Source: Earliella scabrosa
Lineage: Eukaryota; Basidiomycota; Agaricomycetes; Polyporales; Polyporaceae
Reading direction: 5' to 3'
DNA length: 64,000 nt
Assembly: GCA_022605405.1 (NCBI GenBank)
Contig: JABYQQ010000001.1
Coordinates: 1,798,001-1,862,000, forward strand
The position numbers and the translations under genes were made by a program. Under the pieces are notes generated by a model. The model saw only the letters and a program-made list of their open reading frames with translations. It did no database searches and had not been told where the DNA came from. Position 1 is the first letter of the stretch. Every line of letters begins with the position of its first letter. Below are positions 11,084 through 23,998 of this stretch, in pieces.

Positions 11084-14000
11084 CAAGCGGGATGGTGCGC
11101 GTGGACCCACCACTCCAGCCACAACCATATACAGCGGGATCGTGTTCCGACATCGTGGCCACGGGCGAGGCGAGAGCGAAGCGATGAGACTGTCCCTTAC
11201 GGATTGCGCATTCCTCCGCACCGCGGTCGGCAACCGCACGCCCCGTTCCCAACCGTCTCGCGTTTCTGGGAACCATGCCGCGATGGTCCAGCGACGAGAA
11301 CACAAGGGGAGAGAGTTCGTCACCTGCCTCCGTCCTTCCGCTTCGGCCCACGCGCAGCCCTGCCAGCGCGCAAGGTGCAAATCGCTAGAAGATCTCTACC
11401 GCGGCCGGCGGACGCGAGGGGGGCAGGGATCAGCTCTAGGCAATTCTGGATCGGAAGCCCGGCAGATGGTAGAGGGGGGACAGGACCCGTTGCCCTGCGC
11501 CTCTGCCTCACAAGGCCCAAGGCGTGGTGGCGTCCGCATCGTCAACATTTTACATCTGATAACGACGCTCGCCCCTTTCTGACCGGAATGGTGGCGGGCC
11601 ACCCGTGCCGCGCGAGCAAGAGAAAGCAGGGCAGGCCACGGAAAGCGGGTCAGGTGTGTTCCAAGCTACCGGGTTGGGCGTAAGCGACGCTGAACATGCA
11701 CGCACAGATGGTATTTTTTGGAGTACGCACCGACTTCTGGCCGGACGATGACGGATGATAATGCTTGGTAGCTATCTTCGCCACATATGGTATCTTCACA
11801 AACTGCAGTACCAATACACGGGTTCATTACGCGGGGCAGGTGTCAGCTGGCTCAGGGCTGTCCCCGGGGCTTGGACGGCATGCATCGACGCAGCAAAGGG
11901 TGTGGAACGACAAAAGGAATTCGCAGAGCTCTACAAACGCTGGGCGCGTCCTTCATTGTATCGCGCGTCCGTACATAGAACGCCGCGACGGGGAGAGAGG
12001 CGCGCGCCTCGTGCAACAGATCACGATCTAGACTAGTAACGAAAATTTGGCTCACGGTGTCCAGCGTCAGGACCTCTCCAGACATAGCAAACGGCTAGCG
12101 GTATGCTCCATAGACTCAACCTCGCGCAGATCAACCGCTGTGATTGACTGTCGACGACAGGGTCGCGACGGGGCGAGAGGGCTCCATGCATTGTCCAGCA
12201 GGGAGGACTTACGCTGCGTCAAGTCCGCAAACATCCGCGGCTCGGCGGGTCTACGTTGATCCATTGACATTTGACTAATACGGTTCTTGGCCTGCAGATT
12301 TGTGTCAGTGCTAGCGCCGTCGCCACGAGCGAGTAGACACCACACCCACGGGCATTGAGAGCCCACCGCTCTGTCGCTCGTCATTCATACTGCCGTACCA
12401 TGGGATGGATCTCAGACAACAAACTGGCACTCTCCCATACATACGGACTCCGAGGAGTCCAGGCAGCAGTGACGAAGTGCACGACCACTCTCCTGTTACG
12501 GTGCCGTAAGAGTCGAATTCACAGCGCCATCTGAACAAGGATCTACAGTAGGATTAACCTCGATACTTACACCCGCCATGCCAAGCTTCGTGGAACCAAA
12601 GCTGTTGTGCGCATACGCGTCTCCTTTGTTACAGGCGTGCTGATACGAGTTTGTCGCGTACTGGCAGCTGTGGAGCGTCCTTCACAAATCGGTGGAGACG
12701 GAGAGCAAATCAGCTGGCGTCTATACGAATAAAGGAGCGCGCCTACATTGTACGTATTCGCAATACGCCGTGGTCAACGAGCACATCTCGTGTGCACAAC
12801 ACGGACAATTGGACGGTCGCATCAAAAAGACGGACCAATCTTCGTAACGGGGGCGGGGATGCCTCGCTAACACCTGGCAACAATGGTTCTGGCATATCCC
12901 TTTGTTGTGAAGCCGGACGATCTTCGCTGTGCAATATCCGGAAGTTTATTCAGTACTGTGTCGGGACCCGCATAATACCGGGAACTATACCTTGTTCGTG
13001 ATTGCATAGTTCCGCCGAGCGACGCACACGATGAGCACCTGCTCCCCAACTCGGCAGCATCGGGTTCGCACCGCGAAAAAGAGATGGCTATGGATGATGT
13101 ATTTTCTTACGGCATGCGCATGCATCTGGTAGCGACGCCTGAGAGACCGGGCATTGTCGGGAGTATTAAGGCGGCGAGGTGCGCAGAGCTACGGAGGGTA
13201 AGAGGGAGCAGGGTCACACTCACAGGCGCGACGGCCGACTCGGACACTCCAGGCCTCCTCGGACATTGAGCTTCTCCTGGCGGCCGCTGGCATCGTGGCG
13301 CATATTCGCTGCCCACGACGTGCGCCAACTCCACACTCTGGATGTTGTCTGGTGTCTGGCTGGACTCCAGCTCGACGACGTGGCATGATCGCCGTTAATG
13401 ATATCCCGAGGAAATGTGCCTCAATGACAGCTTCTCGGGGAGGAAGGTTAAGAGACGAGGGATCCCTGCGAGTCGTCGAGTGTCTAGACGGTCCATCAGG
13501 GCTTCTGGCCAGACCAAACAGCCCTTTCTGTCCCATACAACCAATCATAGGGGGATGGAAATAGGACACGCACGCGAGTGGCCCTGGCCAGAAGTGGGTT
13601 ATGCGGACTGAGCGTCTCCACGGTTTGACGAGATCATCGCAGAGCGCTGGACGTGTTGTGGAAGGACGCAGTTCTAGGGCCAAGGAGGAGGTCAAGACTC
13701 GAGATGGACGTGGCATGCAGAGAAAGCATGCCGCCGGTGTTTGCTTGGGAATTGAAGCGAAGTAACTGCGTGGGTTGGTAGCAAGTTAGGACTTTTGTGG
13801 GCGTCCCAGTTCGAACCGGTTCAACTCGGCGGCTCAACTGCCCTAGCCGAGCCGCGGCAGGATCACCTACCAAATCAGGTCCGGGGAGCTCAACTCCGAG
13901 TTGACTTCAGACTTGCCACCATGACTAGTCGCCGAGGCATGTAGCTCTGTGAAACATCGTACCGACTGTACCCGCAGGAATCACTCAGTAATATGCTCTC

Positions 14001-17000
14001 CCCTGTCTCTTCTTCCTCTCGAATGACTGGTCATATCACCGACCATATCTGTGCTGGTGGAGATGTGCTGGGTGAGTTGCATGCACTCTCTCACGGAATA
14101 TATGGGTGAAGCTGGACCGCTCACCACCAGCGATTAGACTCTCGTACTCTGTGCCTCAATCCTGCCGCACATCATTATGCTTGAGAGCCTCGTGCTACTG
14201 CCTACGGTGGCCACGAGTACCATGGCAGTGCATATCGGGAATAGTACGTAAGCTTATCTCTCATCTACGTCCAGCGGGTCAAAATAACGGAGAATGAGCC
14301 CATGATCAGGCTCTCATACCGCCGACACATCCTTACATTACCACATTCCGGCAATATAAAGGCCGAACTAGTCTATGACGCGCATTTATTGGTACGTCTT
14401 GCAAGAAGCCGGACACAACCAGTATTGATGACCATCGGGGCACGAAGACTCATGATCACACACAGAGTAGCTCGCCGCATGTAGTGGAACATCTAGCCTA
14501 GTTCTCGAACGCAGGTGTGTTCCATGTTCGATTCTGCCGACAAACGTCGTAGCTCATGTTCCCGGCTGTTGTGCTTCGACATACGTGATATGGCATGTTC
14601 ACGCCCACGGTCCAGCCACTGAATGGACGGCGAATTGCGACTGTACCGCTCAACCCTACGCTCGCTACCATGTTCAGACCCGATGGTCAGTTCTTTGTCT
14701 TCTCAACGTTCGCTGTGTTAACATTCTCTCAAAAGGATACGTTCGGCCGGGGGGCATCGTGTATCGCACTCTTAGTCGAATTGTGCCACGATCCGTCCAT
14801 GGAACCCACGGCAACGCCGTTTGGTCGAACTCTATCATGTCTTCAGCGCGGCTTGGACAGGGGGCGCTTGGCGATGGGCGTTGATATATTGCAGTGATTA
14901 CGACAAGCATGCGCTGCATAGATGTTCTGCTACTTCCTCTTCAATACGTTGACTTGCGCAACAGGATTCAACGCGGCGGGACCTACCAGGGTTAACAAGT
15001 CAGTTGACATGAAAGCGCTAGTGCGGCATCACGTATAGGGTACGTTCCTCGTTCAAGTGATGAGTTCTCAAAGCTCACGCCTCCCAAGGCCAACTAGCTC
15101 CGTATGTGTCAATCCCCGGTACAGCGCTCCGTCCAGTATCCAGGATGCGTTACAGCTTCGTCCCTCGGTCCCCCTTGCTGGTTCCATAGCGAACGTTCTC
15201 GTGCTCTAGACTCATAGGGTACTAGCCGCATGGCTGCGAGTAGGTCCCGATTGCCTCCCGATTTTGAACGCTACTGCCTCGAGTGCGCTCAGAGTACCAG
15301 AAAAGGCAGACATCTTCCCGCGGGCTAGAACGTGCTCCGAAGCCCCGCGCGGTTCGGTTGGTATTCGGAAGGTTTAAGTCTGCAGGCGGCTCTCAAGCCA
15401 TGATGCCACGCGGGACGACTTTCCCCACCTCTTCCTCGGAGAATCGAACTGAACCAAGAGGTCGGCCTGAGCCGAGAGAGTGCGAGATTCAGCCCGCGGT
15501 GCATCTCGACCAGGATCAGCTTGCCCTGAGTCTATTGACTTTGCGAGCGTGACCCTGGTACCTGGCTGCATCGACGTTCCACCCAGGCGGCATTACTATT
15601 TGTGCCGGTTTTCCGCGGGTCCAGCCATGATGATCAGCTCCACTTTGTGCGGCAGGAAGCTGCCACCTACTACGGAGCGCGACCCGTACACGTTCTGGGT
15701 CTGTACCTACAAGACCAGGGTCACTTCGGCACCAATTCCCAGAAGACAGAGGCACATGCTCTGTTGTCACTGCGGTTCGTGTGACAGCGAAAACGCCTAT
15801 TCCGTTAAGCATTAGGATGACCCTGACAACAGTTGACACATTCAAGCCGTGTGCCGGCGCTTAGTCCACGAGGCGCACTTCTTCGCAAACCACCATCACG
15901 GTCGGTTATCCTGCTCTTTGAAACGCTAGACTCGCCGTGCAGAGCACTGACAATACGCTGGCATGTACCTGTGAGTGATGGAACTGACACAATCAGTCGT
16001 CCTCAAGGATGGTGCACGACAGTTAGTGGCAGGCAAGTTAGCCTCCTAGATCCCCCAGCCTTCTCCCATATCCGTGGGCCGATCCGTTAGAGTCATATAG
16101 TTACCGCTGCTTGACGCAGGTAGGACGCAAGCGTGTTCTATATGCATTTGGGCCCACGTGTCACTTCGCCTTTTGTTCTACACCGCGTTGCGCTTACCAC
16201 GTCATCGCTTCATAGAGACAGAAGACATGGGCGGCGGTGCGTCATCTGACTGCGTATCTCGTGGAAATTGGCACTGATTCATCTCTTTCATACTCTACCA
16301 TGACTCGCTTGACATGGCGTGTATTCAGACTTCAGTCTTCGCGGGAGCCGAAGTATAGCCTCGCTACCTGAAACTAGTGTCCATGTGCGTCTCATGTTAC
16401 CCGACCGCGCGCTGCAAGCATTCAACCCCTTATCAAGATTCCGAAACAACATGTTCTGGCCATCAAGAGATCTTATGAGTATCTTATGGGGCGCCAGCTC
16501 GAACGTGCTCCGCGGAGGAGTGCGGTTGCGGGGCTGTCTTGTCCGCGTCCGAGTCGGACACTAATCAGCGAAGATAGCCCGTTTGACCCTCAGACTCGTC
16601 TGAGTTCCAAGCTGTTAACGAGCGAGCGGGTAAACGGTGAGTTCTACATGACTCTTCTGTGATAGTCAGACTCAACAGAGAACGGTTGACTGTAGTGTGA
16701 CTCGGCGGACTTCGCAACACGAGTCGCGAGATGAACTTTTGATTCCTTCGGTAATAACCTGCTGTGATCCGTCAAACGAATGATGTTCTGCACAACCACG
16801 CGCGCACGCCAATGCCACGAGTCGCGGTGCTCGGAAGATGGATCTTACCAGGTCGGCAGCGGTGAGTTCCTTGCACTTCTGGGAATCTCGACTAACTGCA
16901 TCTTCGTCGTCAATGCTCATAGCGCTCGCCTGTAGGAAACTGGCATCCCATATCCTCACGCAGATATCCTCAGCGCGATCTCTGCAAGAGTCTGGCGATC

Positions 17001-17432
17001 ACGTCGGGCCAACCATCCCCCAAGCTCACAGATCGGATGGACGGAATCTGTAGCCTGCCTGCAAGGAAGAGAGATCGACTATCGAGATCTCGACGGACCG
17101 AGCGTGATGTCAAACGCTCGCCCAGCATGCATCAAGCCTTGTCGAGTCTGGAAATCGCGTGGCCCGTCTTCTGGGGAAGACCGCCAAACCCGCTTGCATC
17201 GTAGGTCCAGGATCAACATCTTCGGAATGGTCGTTCATTTCCCCGTTCTCCCGTCGTGGGCACGGAGGTCCGTTGCGTCAGTCCGCAAGTCATGGTCCAT
17301 ATGCTGTTCCATAAGTATGCTGCCCTGCAATCCGTCTCGGTCGACCCGTCGCCCCTCTATTCTGCCTGACCGGATAGGTCATCCTCCACCTCTTCAAGTT
17401 CCTCGGCAGTATCTGTTGTAGCATAGTTCGAC
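11084..17432. other. Long gene-poor stretch
   Basis: About 6.3 kb in which I see no gene. Frames are short and scattered over both strands. Translations such as plus 14595-14897 and plus 15283-15552 show no domain or usable splice chain. It contains a 15-nt palindrome near 13890 and a GTTCGAACCGGTTC tract at 13811 that mimics a tRNA T-arm but has no acceptor stem. Decayed repeats or non-coding RNA cannot be excluded. Confidence 0.5.
13890..13904. repeat. Short palindrome
   Basis: TCAACTC-C-GAGTTGA, a perfect 7-bp inverted repeat around one base. A diverged copy of one arm (TCAACTCGGCGGCTCAACTG) lies about 70 bp upstream. Confidence 0.6.
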
Positions 17433-19568
17433 ATGTCCTCTGAAAGTTACCCTAAACGCTCTCGACAACTCATCCACTCTGATGTCTTCAGTCGGCCTAC
17501 ACATCTCATGGACGACAATGCTCGTGCGATGTTATCTTACGAGAGAGCGAGGGCAGTGGGCCTTGCCTATGGTAAGACTTATTCTTCTCTACTCCTTGTA
17601 GCGATGACTTCAAGTGGCTAACAAATGTGTGCGTGGTACAGACATGAAGATTGATGATCTATTATCGCTGTCTGCGAAGTTCTGGCAACTCCACAACGAC
17701 CCTGTTGTACTACTCGACGGAGCCGCGTTCACTCTTCTTGCGATCCAGTTCAATCTCTGCGCTGGCACCATCGCTCGCTACAGCAGACGACGTCAAGATC
17801 TCATTCCTATCATCGATGACCTTCTTCGCTTCCGCACGCAGTGAGTTGCTTTATGTTCGGGTCGTTGCCACATGAGAGTCTGACACGCGGACGTCTATGC
17901 TAGTGGACAGTTCCTGTTGACCGAGCTTGGTCATGGGCTTGACATTGCCAACATCGAGACGACCGCGACGATGCTTCCATCAGGAGAATTCATACTTCAC
18001 TCTCCCACCCCTTCTTCCGCCAAGTACGTGCACTTCTAGTACCTGCCTCGAGGCAAACCTCTAACCTGAAACCAGGTTCATGCCGCCCACGATGCCCGCT
18101 GGTCTGCCATGTGTCGCCGTTGTTTTCGCTCGCCTGATCGTAAACAGCGAGGACCGAGGGCACCGACCGTTCATTGTCCCTATCAATGACGGCAAGCAAA
18201 TGTGCGCTGGTGTCCAATCACGGTATGTACACGCTTTCTTTCTCGCCGCCACGCCGCGGCGCTCGCTTGCCGCCACGCAGACCCTGACATATCCTTTCAC
18301 CCGCAGAGTACTTCCCTACCGCGGCAGCGCTAACCCGCTTCCGCACGCGCTGACGACCTTCTCGCACGTCCGCCTGCCTCGATCGGCCTTGCTCGGGTCC
18401 CTCGAAAAGCCTGCGAACATGCATGCGAACCTCATGGACATCATCTGGCGCGTCGCCATCGGCACGATGGCCCTCGGATGTGTCGCCCTTCCCTTCATGC
18501 AATGCTACGCCACCATCGGCACGATGTACTCTCTTCGCCGTGTCATCGGAAACGGCACCGCCCCGTCCCCACGCACGCCCATCCTCACCTTCAGAACGCA
18601 GCAGGCCCCGATACTCACTGTGGCCGCGAACGCGTATGTCATGCAAGCCTTCCAGCGCTGGGCGGTAGGGAGGTTTTGCGACGGCCGCGTCGACAGTCGC
18701 GTGCGGCACGGAATCGCTGCGATCTTCAAGGCGGTCATGGTCCAGCATTCCCAGCAGGGCGCGCTTTCTGTGTCGGAGCGCTGTGGCGCGCAGGGTCTCT
18801 TTGCGCACAACCAGATGACCTCTCTGCACGTAAGTGGCCCGTCCGTGGACTCTCGTGCCTAGCCGGAGAAAACCTAAATCGCGAACATCGCATTCACAGA
18901 GCGAGATGCGCGGCATAGCGATTGCCGAAGGCGACATTCTGGGTCTCTCGATTCGTGAGTTGAGACTGCCCCTTCTTGCCCCAGCTCGGATGCTGACTGC
19001 TGTGTCATCTCGAACAGGTCTCGTCAACGAAATCCTCATCGGACGCTATGAGATGCCCCAACCAGCCGATCCAAACTCACTTCTCGCGCGCCACGAAGCT
19101 GGTCTCATCGCCGAGCTGCGCGAGGTCGTCCGCAACGTCTCCCACCATCGCAGCTCGGAGGTCAACCGACTCGTGCTGCCTTACTGCCAGCCCACCATGG
19201 AGGCGATCGGGCACCGCATGGCATACGACGCGGCTGTCGCGGCCGGTGTCCGTCCCTGCCTCATCGACCTCTACGTGGCCAACGTGGTAAAACTCGACGC
19301 TGCATGGTACACAGAGAACGCGGCGCTCGGTCGTCGCGCGCAGCAAGAGATGGAGACTCGCGCGATGGACGAGGCCCTCCCGATCCTCGGCGAGCTCGTC
19401 AAGGAGATGGACGTCTTCGCGTACGTGACCGCGCCCATCGTCTCGGACGAGCGCTGGGCGGTCTTCGTCGAGGACCTCAAGGTGTACCGGGGGAACGCGC
19501 GCGTCGATCCGTTCGAGCGGCGGGCGCATTTCGGACTGGATTCCGAGATGGTGAGGAGTCATCTCTGA
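17433..19568 (+). CDS. Peroxisomal acyl-CoA oxidase / dehydrogenase-like enzyme
   Basis: FAD enzyme predicted to oxidise acyl-CoA at the first step of beta-oxidation. Seven exons: 17433-17571, 17642-17840, 17904-18023, 18076-18222, 18307-18829, 18900-18954, 19018-19568 (1734 nt, 577 aa). The middle domain has LLTELGHGLDIANIETTAT (from residue 117), the acyl-CoA oxidase signature around the flavin. The C-terminal helical part has IAIAEGD; Glu386 aligns with the oxidase catalytic glutamate in EGD. The protein ends Ser-His-Leu, which fits the PTS1 consensus (S/A/C)(K/R/H)(L/M), so peroxisomal import is likely. It is shorter than classical Acox/Pox1 (650-750 aa), so it may be a divergent subfamily. 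It is tail-to-tail with the antiporter pair. Confidence 0.85.
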
Positions 19569-20214
19569 TTCCAGCATCCACGCACTCTCAACAAAACGCG
19601 CTCCCACCTCCCGTTATACGACTCCGACGCCTACTTCTTGCATACACTAGATGGCCGACCTAGTCCCTATGGCCTTGAGCTACTTACTGTAGACCGTAAC
19701 TTCTCGTGGAGAACCTCGTTCAGCCTACCTACCCCACTATACTGTTGTTCTAATCGCGCGCATTGCATGCGTTGCGCCCAGTTGTATCCCTATGTATCCC
19801 ATTGCTATCCCTCCTTACTTTACTGTTACCATATGACCGCAACGTTGTTTTCTTGCTTGTGTTCCGCACGTCTTCATACGTAACTACGGACGCAGTACTA
19901 GTACCTACTTATGTCCACGACCATCGAACGACTTCCCACCAACGCATCAAAATATCCCTGGAGACCTGATCTCGCGGGCTCTGGATTCAGATCACTCTCA
20001 AAATGGGATGCATGTCTATTCAGTTCGAGACAAAGGAGTTGGTACATCGTCTATATTGATGAGAGAGAGGATGATGCCCAACAACGCCACCTCCTCGCGA
20101 CTCGAAGCACCAGCCTCCGTCTCGGGGGTTCCATTCATGCGTCTTCAAACCCGCTTCCGCCTCATTCGCCCCTTCCACCCCTCGCCGTGGCTCTTTCCGA
20201 GCCACGAGCCTATG
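19569..20214. other. Convergent intergenic region
   Basis: Holds the 3' ends of the acyl-CoA oxidase-like gene (plus) and the first antiporter (minus). It is AT-richer with short TATCCC-like repeats near 19790. No gene is seen. Confidence 0.6.
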
Positions 20215-23137
20215 TTATTGCGCCCCCGGGAAGCGAACATTCCTTCCCAGTGCTGGGGCTCCGCTCGTCACCTCGGTGCTGTCCTCTCCATCTCCAAGGG
20301 GGACTCCGACGTCGTCCCCGTCCCGTCCTCGCACGTCCTCGGGAAAGCGCACCGCCTTCGTCGCGACAGACGTCGGAGTGCACAAGCCAGACGGCACGCG
20401 CTCAAAATCAGCCTCGAGCTCCTCAAAACGCACGGCGCGCGCCGATGCAGGTGTCTGCGCTCCAGACGGCGGCTGGAGATCGTCGCCCTCCGACACGACG
20501 CGGACTCGCGACGCGTTCCGGCTGTGCGCGCGCGACGGGGGCACGGAGGGCGCGGGCGATGCCGCATGTGCGTGCGCGTCGGCGGCGGCCACGTTGCTGG
20601 CTGCCGCGACGAGCGCGGGTCCGCCCGGTTTCACGTTGACGTCTCGCTTCTCCGCCATGCCAGCGGCGCGCGAGGAAGGCCTCTCCATCTCCATCTCCGT
20701 CTCCGTCTTCGTCTCCGACCCCTGCCCTGAAGCGGCCTCGGCCTCGGGGGCGCGCGCATCGAGCGCGCGCTCGCCATACGCAGGCGGCGCGCGATGCCCG
20801 CGCACGTGGTTGACGTCGTCGGTCGATGGGGCGAACAGCGTGGCATGTTTGCCCGTGCGCGCGTGCTGGGAAGCGTCGGGCCTCGTGCCGTCCGCCGTGC
20901 CCGTCGCGTCGTCGATCATGGCCGCAGGGCCGAGCTCTGGTATGTGCTTCTCCTTCTTCTCCTGCTCCGCCGTCGTGTCTTGCCGCAGAATGTGAGGCTC
21001 GGTGAGGCCCGATGGATCCGCGCCCTCCACACCGTGCTCGACGTCGCGCTGCACGTGTCCCGAGCCCGTTGAGGGCGTGCCTGGTGCGGGGCCGGCAGGC
21101 GTACGGCGTACCCAGAGAAGCCAGTCAGGCGTGTTTGTCTGCCGCGAGGTGAGTGTTCGCGAGAGCGACAGCGTGCGTGAGCGGACATTGCGGCCGAACG
21201 AAAAGAACGGAATGGAGAGCCCGTCTATGACGAGGACATTAGCGTCCGTCAAGCGAGAGGGTCACCGCGGCTAGGCTTACGGATGATGATGGAACCCAGC
21301 ACGACGAAGCCGACAATTGTCTGCAGCGTGGCTGCGAGCAGTTCCGCTTGAGTCTGGGGCGGAGATTGCGGTTCAGGGAGCTCTGTCACGGCCAACGTGG
21401 AGATGAAGATAGCGCCAACGCCCATCTAAAACGAGGTCATGTCAGTTGCAGAAGACTACAAGTAGATGCCCGTGTATTGATCTTACAGGACCTGTAGGGG
21501 TGAAGTTCAGCAACAAAAGAGCACATGCATAGAAGAAACAGCTGACCGAAATGCCCGGAGAAAAGCGCTTCTCGCCAAGTGGCAATCTCCGGTACCCATT
21601 TGTAGAGCAGCAGAAGGGGTGGGATACGGCGGAGGAATAGGACGGCGATGAACACAACAACGAGTCTCCATGGGGTGATGCTGAGCTCAGGTGCATTGAA
21701 CATGTTGAATGGCATCCATGCCCCGATGTAGATGAAGGTTCCACAGTTCAGGACGAGGTCTATCACTGAAGAAAAGACCTCGTCCTCTATTTGCGTGTTG
21801 AAGTGGCCATCCCAGCTAATCGCCGAACCTATGTAGGGGAGGGGGCATAGATCGTCAATAGAGTTGTTCTGTATTGCAAACCGACAGAAGAGGGTGTACC
21901 TGCCGCGAACGCTGCGAGGAGATCGTCAGACCCGAGAGTTCGCGTCACTCCGATAGTGAACAAGGCCAAGGCCAGATACTGAGCGACGTAAGATTCCCGG
22001 TCGATGTATCCCTTCCTATGAGAGAGCTTCATGACCTTCGAGAAGGCGATGCCTGTGATCATCGTCAACGTTTGACCCTCAAGACACTTGAGACTGCTTA
22101 CCCAACAGTGCCCCGATAATCGTACCCAGAACGACTTGATCTAACCCCGTCGACTCAGTCAATGTGTATTGCAAGAGACTCAGCGGGGTAGACTCACACA
22201 ACCAGCCGACGAGGAACCATTTCTCGAAGGCAGCTCTACGTGATCGCTCGACAGTGAGGTAGATGGAGATACTCAGGAAGGGGTATGCTAGGCCATCATT
22301 CGCCGCGGACTCTGCAGCCAAAATGCGACGGAGGTTCAGCGGAACGTGTTTGACCGCGAACTTCCCACCTGCACAAGTACTCAGTATACCGTACACAAGA
22401 GGATGAGGCGGGTGGGCGCTCGGTGCATGTCAGGAAGACGTACCGACGATAGCCGCAGAGATGATAGGATCCGTGGGCGTCAGGCAAGCGGCGATGACAA
22501 GCGACGAGATGAAGTCGAGGGGAGGGAAGACCACGAAAATTATTGCTAGATGCAAGGATGAGCGGAGTCAGTGCGGAGGTTACATGGGAACGTACCGGCT
22601 ACCACGAGCCATCCGAACGCCATGGTCGGTACGACCATGACTAACAGTCCCTTGACATGCTCGGCAAGATAGGACTGAGGGAGCTCAACCCCTATCGCGA
22701 AGAGACCAGCAGCTAGAGTGATGCGCATGATCTCCAGAGTAATGGCGTTCAGGTCACCTCCCCATGAACGGGGATCGAATATATTGGCGCAGTAAGGGCC
22801 GAAGATGACGCCAATGGCAGTTCCGAGGACAACTTCGTTGATGTAGAGCTAGTATACATGGAAAGTCAACTTGTGGCGTGCGGTTAGGGGAAGCAGCTTG
22901 CAACATACCTTTTCTTTCACGAGCAGCGAGACCATACTGAACTGCAAGCGCCGTTAACGGAAGAATGAGTCGTTCTTGGGGAGCCAAGCGTCATCCAGAG
23001 CGGAAGGCGACTTACAGCAACGACAAACCCTCCGATGACCATGTACGCTAACCCCGAAGGGGTCACCTAACAGGCGAGTTTGTGAAATGAAACAGATGAT
23101 ACGATGGTACACGGACTTCTACGAGAGGAACCGGCAT
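20215..23137 (-). CDS. NHA1: Nha1/Sod2-type Na+(K+)/H+ antiporter, intact copy
   Basis: Plasma-membrane antiporter predicted to export Na+/K+ against H+. Twelve exons: 23137-23117, 23066-23016, 22941-22909, 22848-22596, 22545-22444, 22368-22198, 22140-22102, 22052-21900, 21828-21547, 21491-21487, 21425-21281, 21224-20215 (2265 nt, 754 aa). Multiple membrane segments fill residues 10-420. Family motifs are GPYCANIFDP, GVELPQSYL, CLTPTDPI, ESAANDG, GSDDLLAAFAAG and GHFGPMGVGAIF. The HGLSIP motif opens the long, charged, low-complexity cytoplasmic tail (about 335 aa), as in fungal Nha1. Exon 10 is only 5 nt and supplies Gly-Pro of GHFGP. The first exon (MPVPLVE, Kozak-like GCCATGC) is the least certain part because its donor is GTCCGT. 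Confidence 0.9.
21487..21491 (-). other. 5-nt microexon (GTCCT) of the intact antiporter
   Basis: The preceding exon ends CATTTCG and the next begins ATGGGCGTT. Direct joining shifts the frame. Between them, CTACAG|GTCCT|GTAAG gives Gly-Pro and restores GHFGPMGVGA, a motif conserved throughout Nha1. The same structure occurs in the paralogue. Confidence 0.85.
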
Positions 23138-23998
23138 GGCGGTGTGTGAGCTATGGACTTCGCCTTGATGGGGGTACAAGGCGAGGACCTCCCAGGATAA
23201 ACTGCCGAGGTGGAGAAAAAGAAGGATAGTCGCGCAGGCAGCCACTGGCAAATATAGCTCCTAAACGGGCGCCTAAATATTGACGGACGTTGTCGGCGAC
23301 TCGGAACTCCTCACACGTGGGCCACTTCAGCTTCGAGTACTCACGGGAGAAACAGAGCGGGAGTACCGCCTACTATTGGAGGGATAGACTAGTGAGGGTG
23401 TAACGTTCACCACGTACTACGATTTCTACGGCGGTACGCAAGTTCCCTAGGCAAGCCCTAGCGTTCGAACCGGAGTTGTGTCTGTATTGCCAGCGCCAGC
23501 CCGTACGTACAACGACACCATCTATGGGAGTCGTCTAGCGTCAGCAGCGGTCAAGGACCCTCCAGAAACCAGACCATGGGGCTCGGTGTCTACGAACCTG
23601 ACAGCCACGAGCACGAGCACGCCCGGCATTGAGAACGACCCGAGGGTGACTTGCACCAATTGCGTCGTGCTTCTCTACACGCTCTGCAGCACTTCAGCCC
23701 TCTGCGTGCGTGTGCAGCTCGACTTGGCGCACGTACCGCAATTCAGCGAGGAGCACGTGCTATCAGCCTTGTGAGAGGTGGTTGCGCGCATAACCGGATG
23801 GGTAGAAGGCTAGACGCGACCCTCGAAGCTTGCATGACACTCGTACCACTCCCCCACTCATCGCGTACAAAGCCCGGGCCTCGCCCAGCGAACGGAGTTA
23901 GGTATTAGTGGATACATACATCGTAGATAGATAACGTCGGTCGAGTTCGTCGGGATCGTGGACTTCTTTGGAGTCTGGCTGCAAGACTCCGCTCAGCG
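23138..23998. other. Spacer between the two antiporter genes
   Basis: About 0.86 kb carrying the 5' region of the intact copy and the 3' end of the second copy. No TATA box or other gene is evident. A plus-strand open frame at 23478-23774 has no domain. Confidence 0.5.

Noticed and set aside
13800..13880. tRNA-like segment with GTTCGAACCGGTTC
   Set aside because: It resembles a T-arm but has no matching acceptor stem, D-arm or anticodon arm.
18218..19607. Long minus-strand frames opposite the acyl-CoA oxidase-like gene
   Set aside because: The plus strand has a complete phase-consistent seven-exon gene; the antisense frames are Arg/Glu/Val-rich shadows.
20276..20995. 239-codon plus-strand frame
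   Set aside because: Antisense to the low-complexity tail of the intact antiporter.
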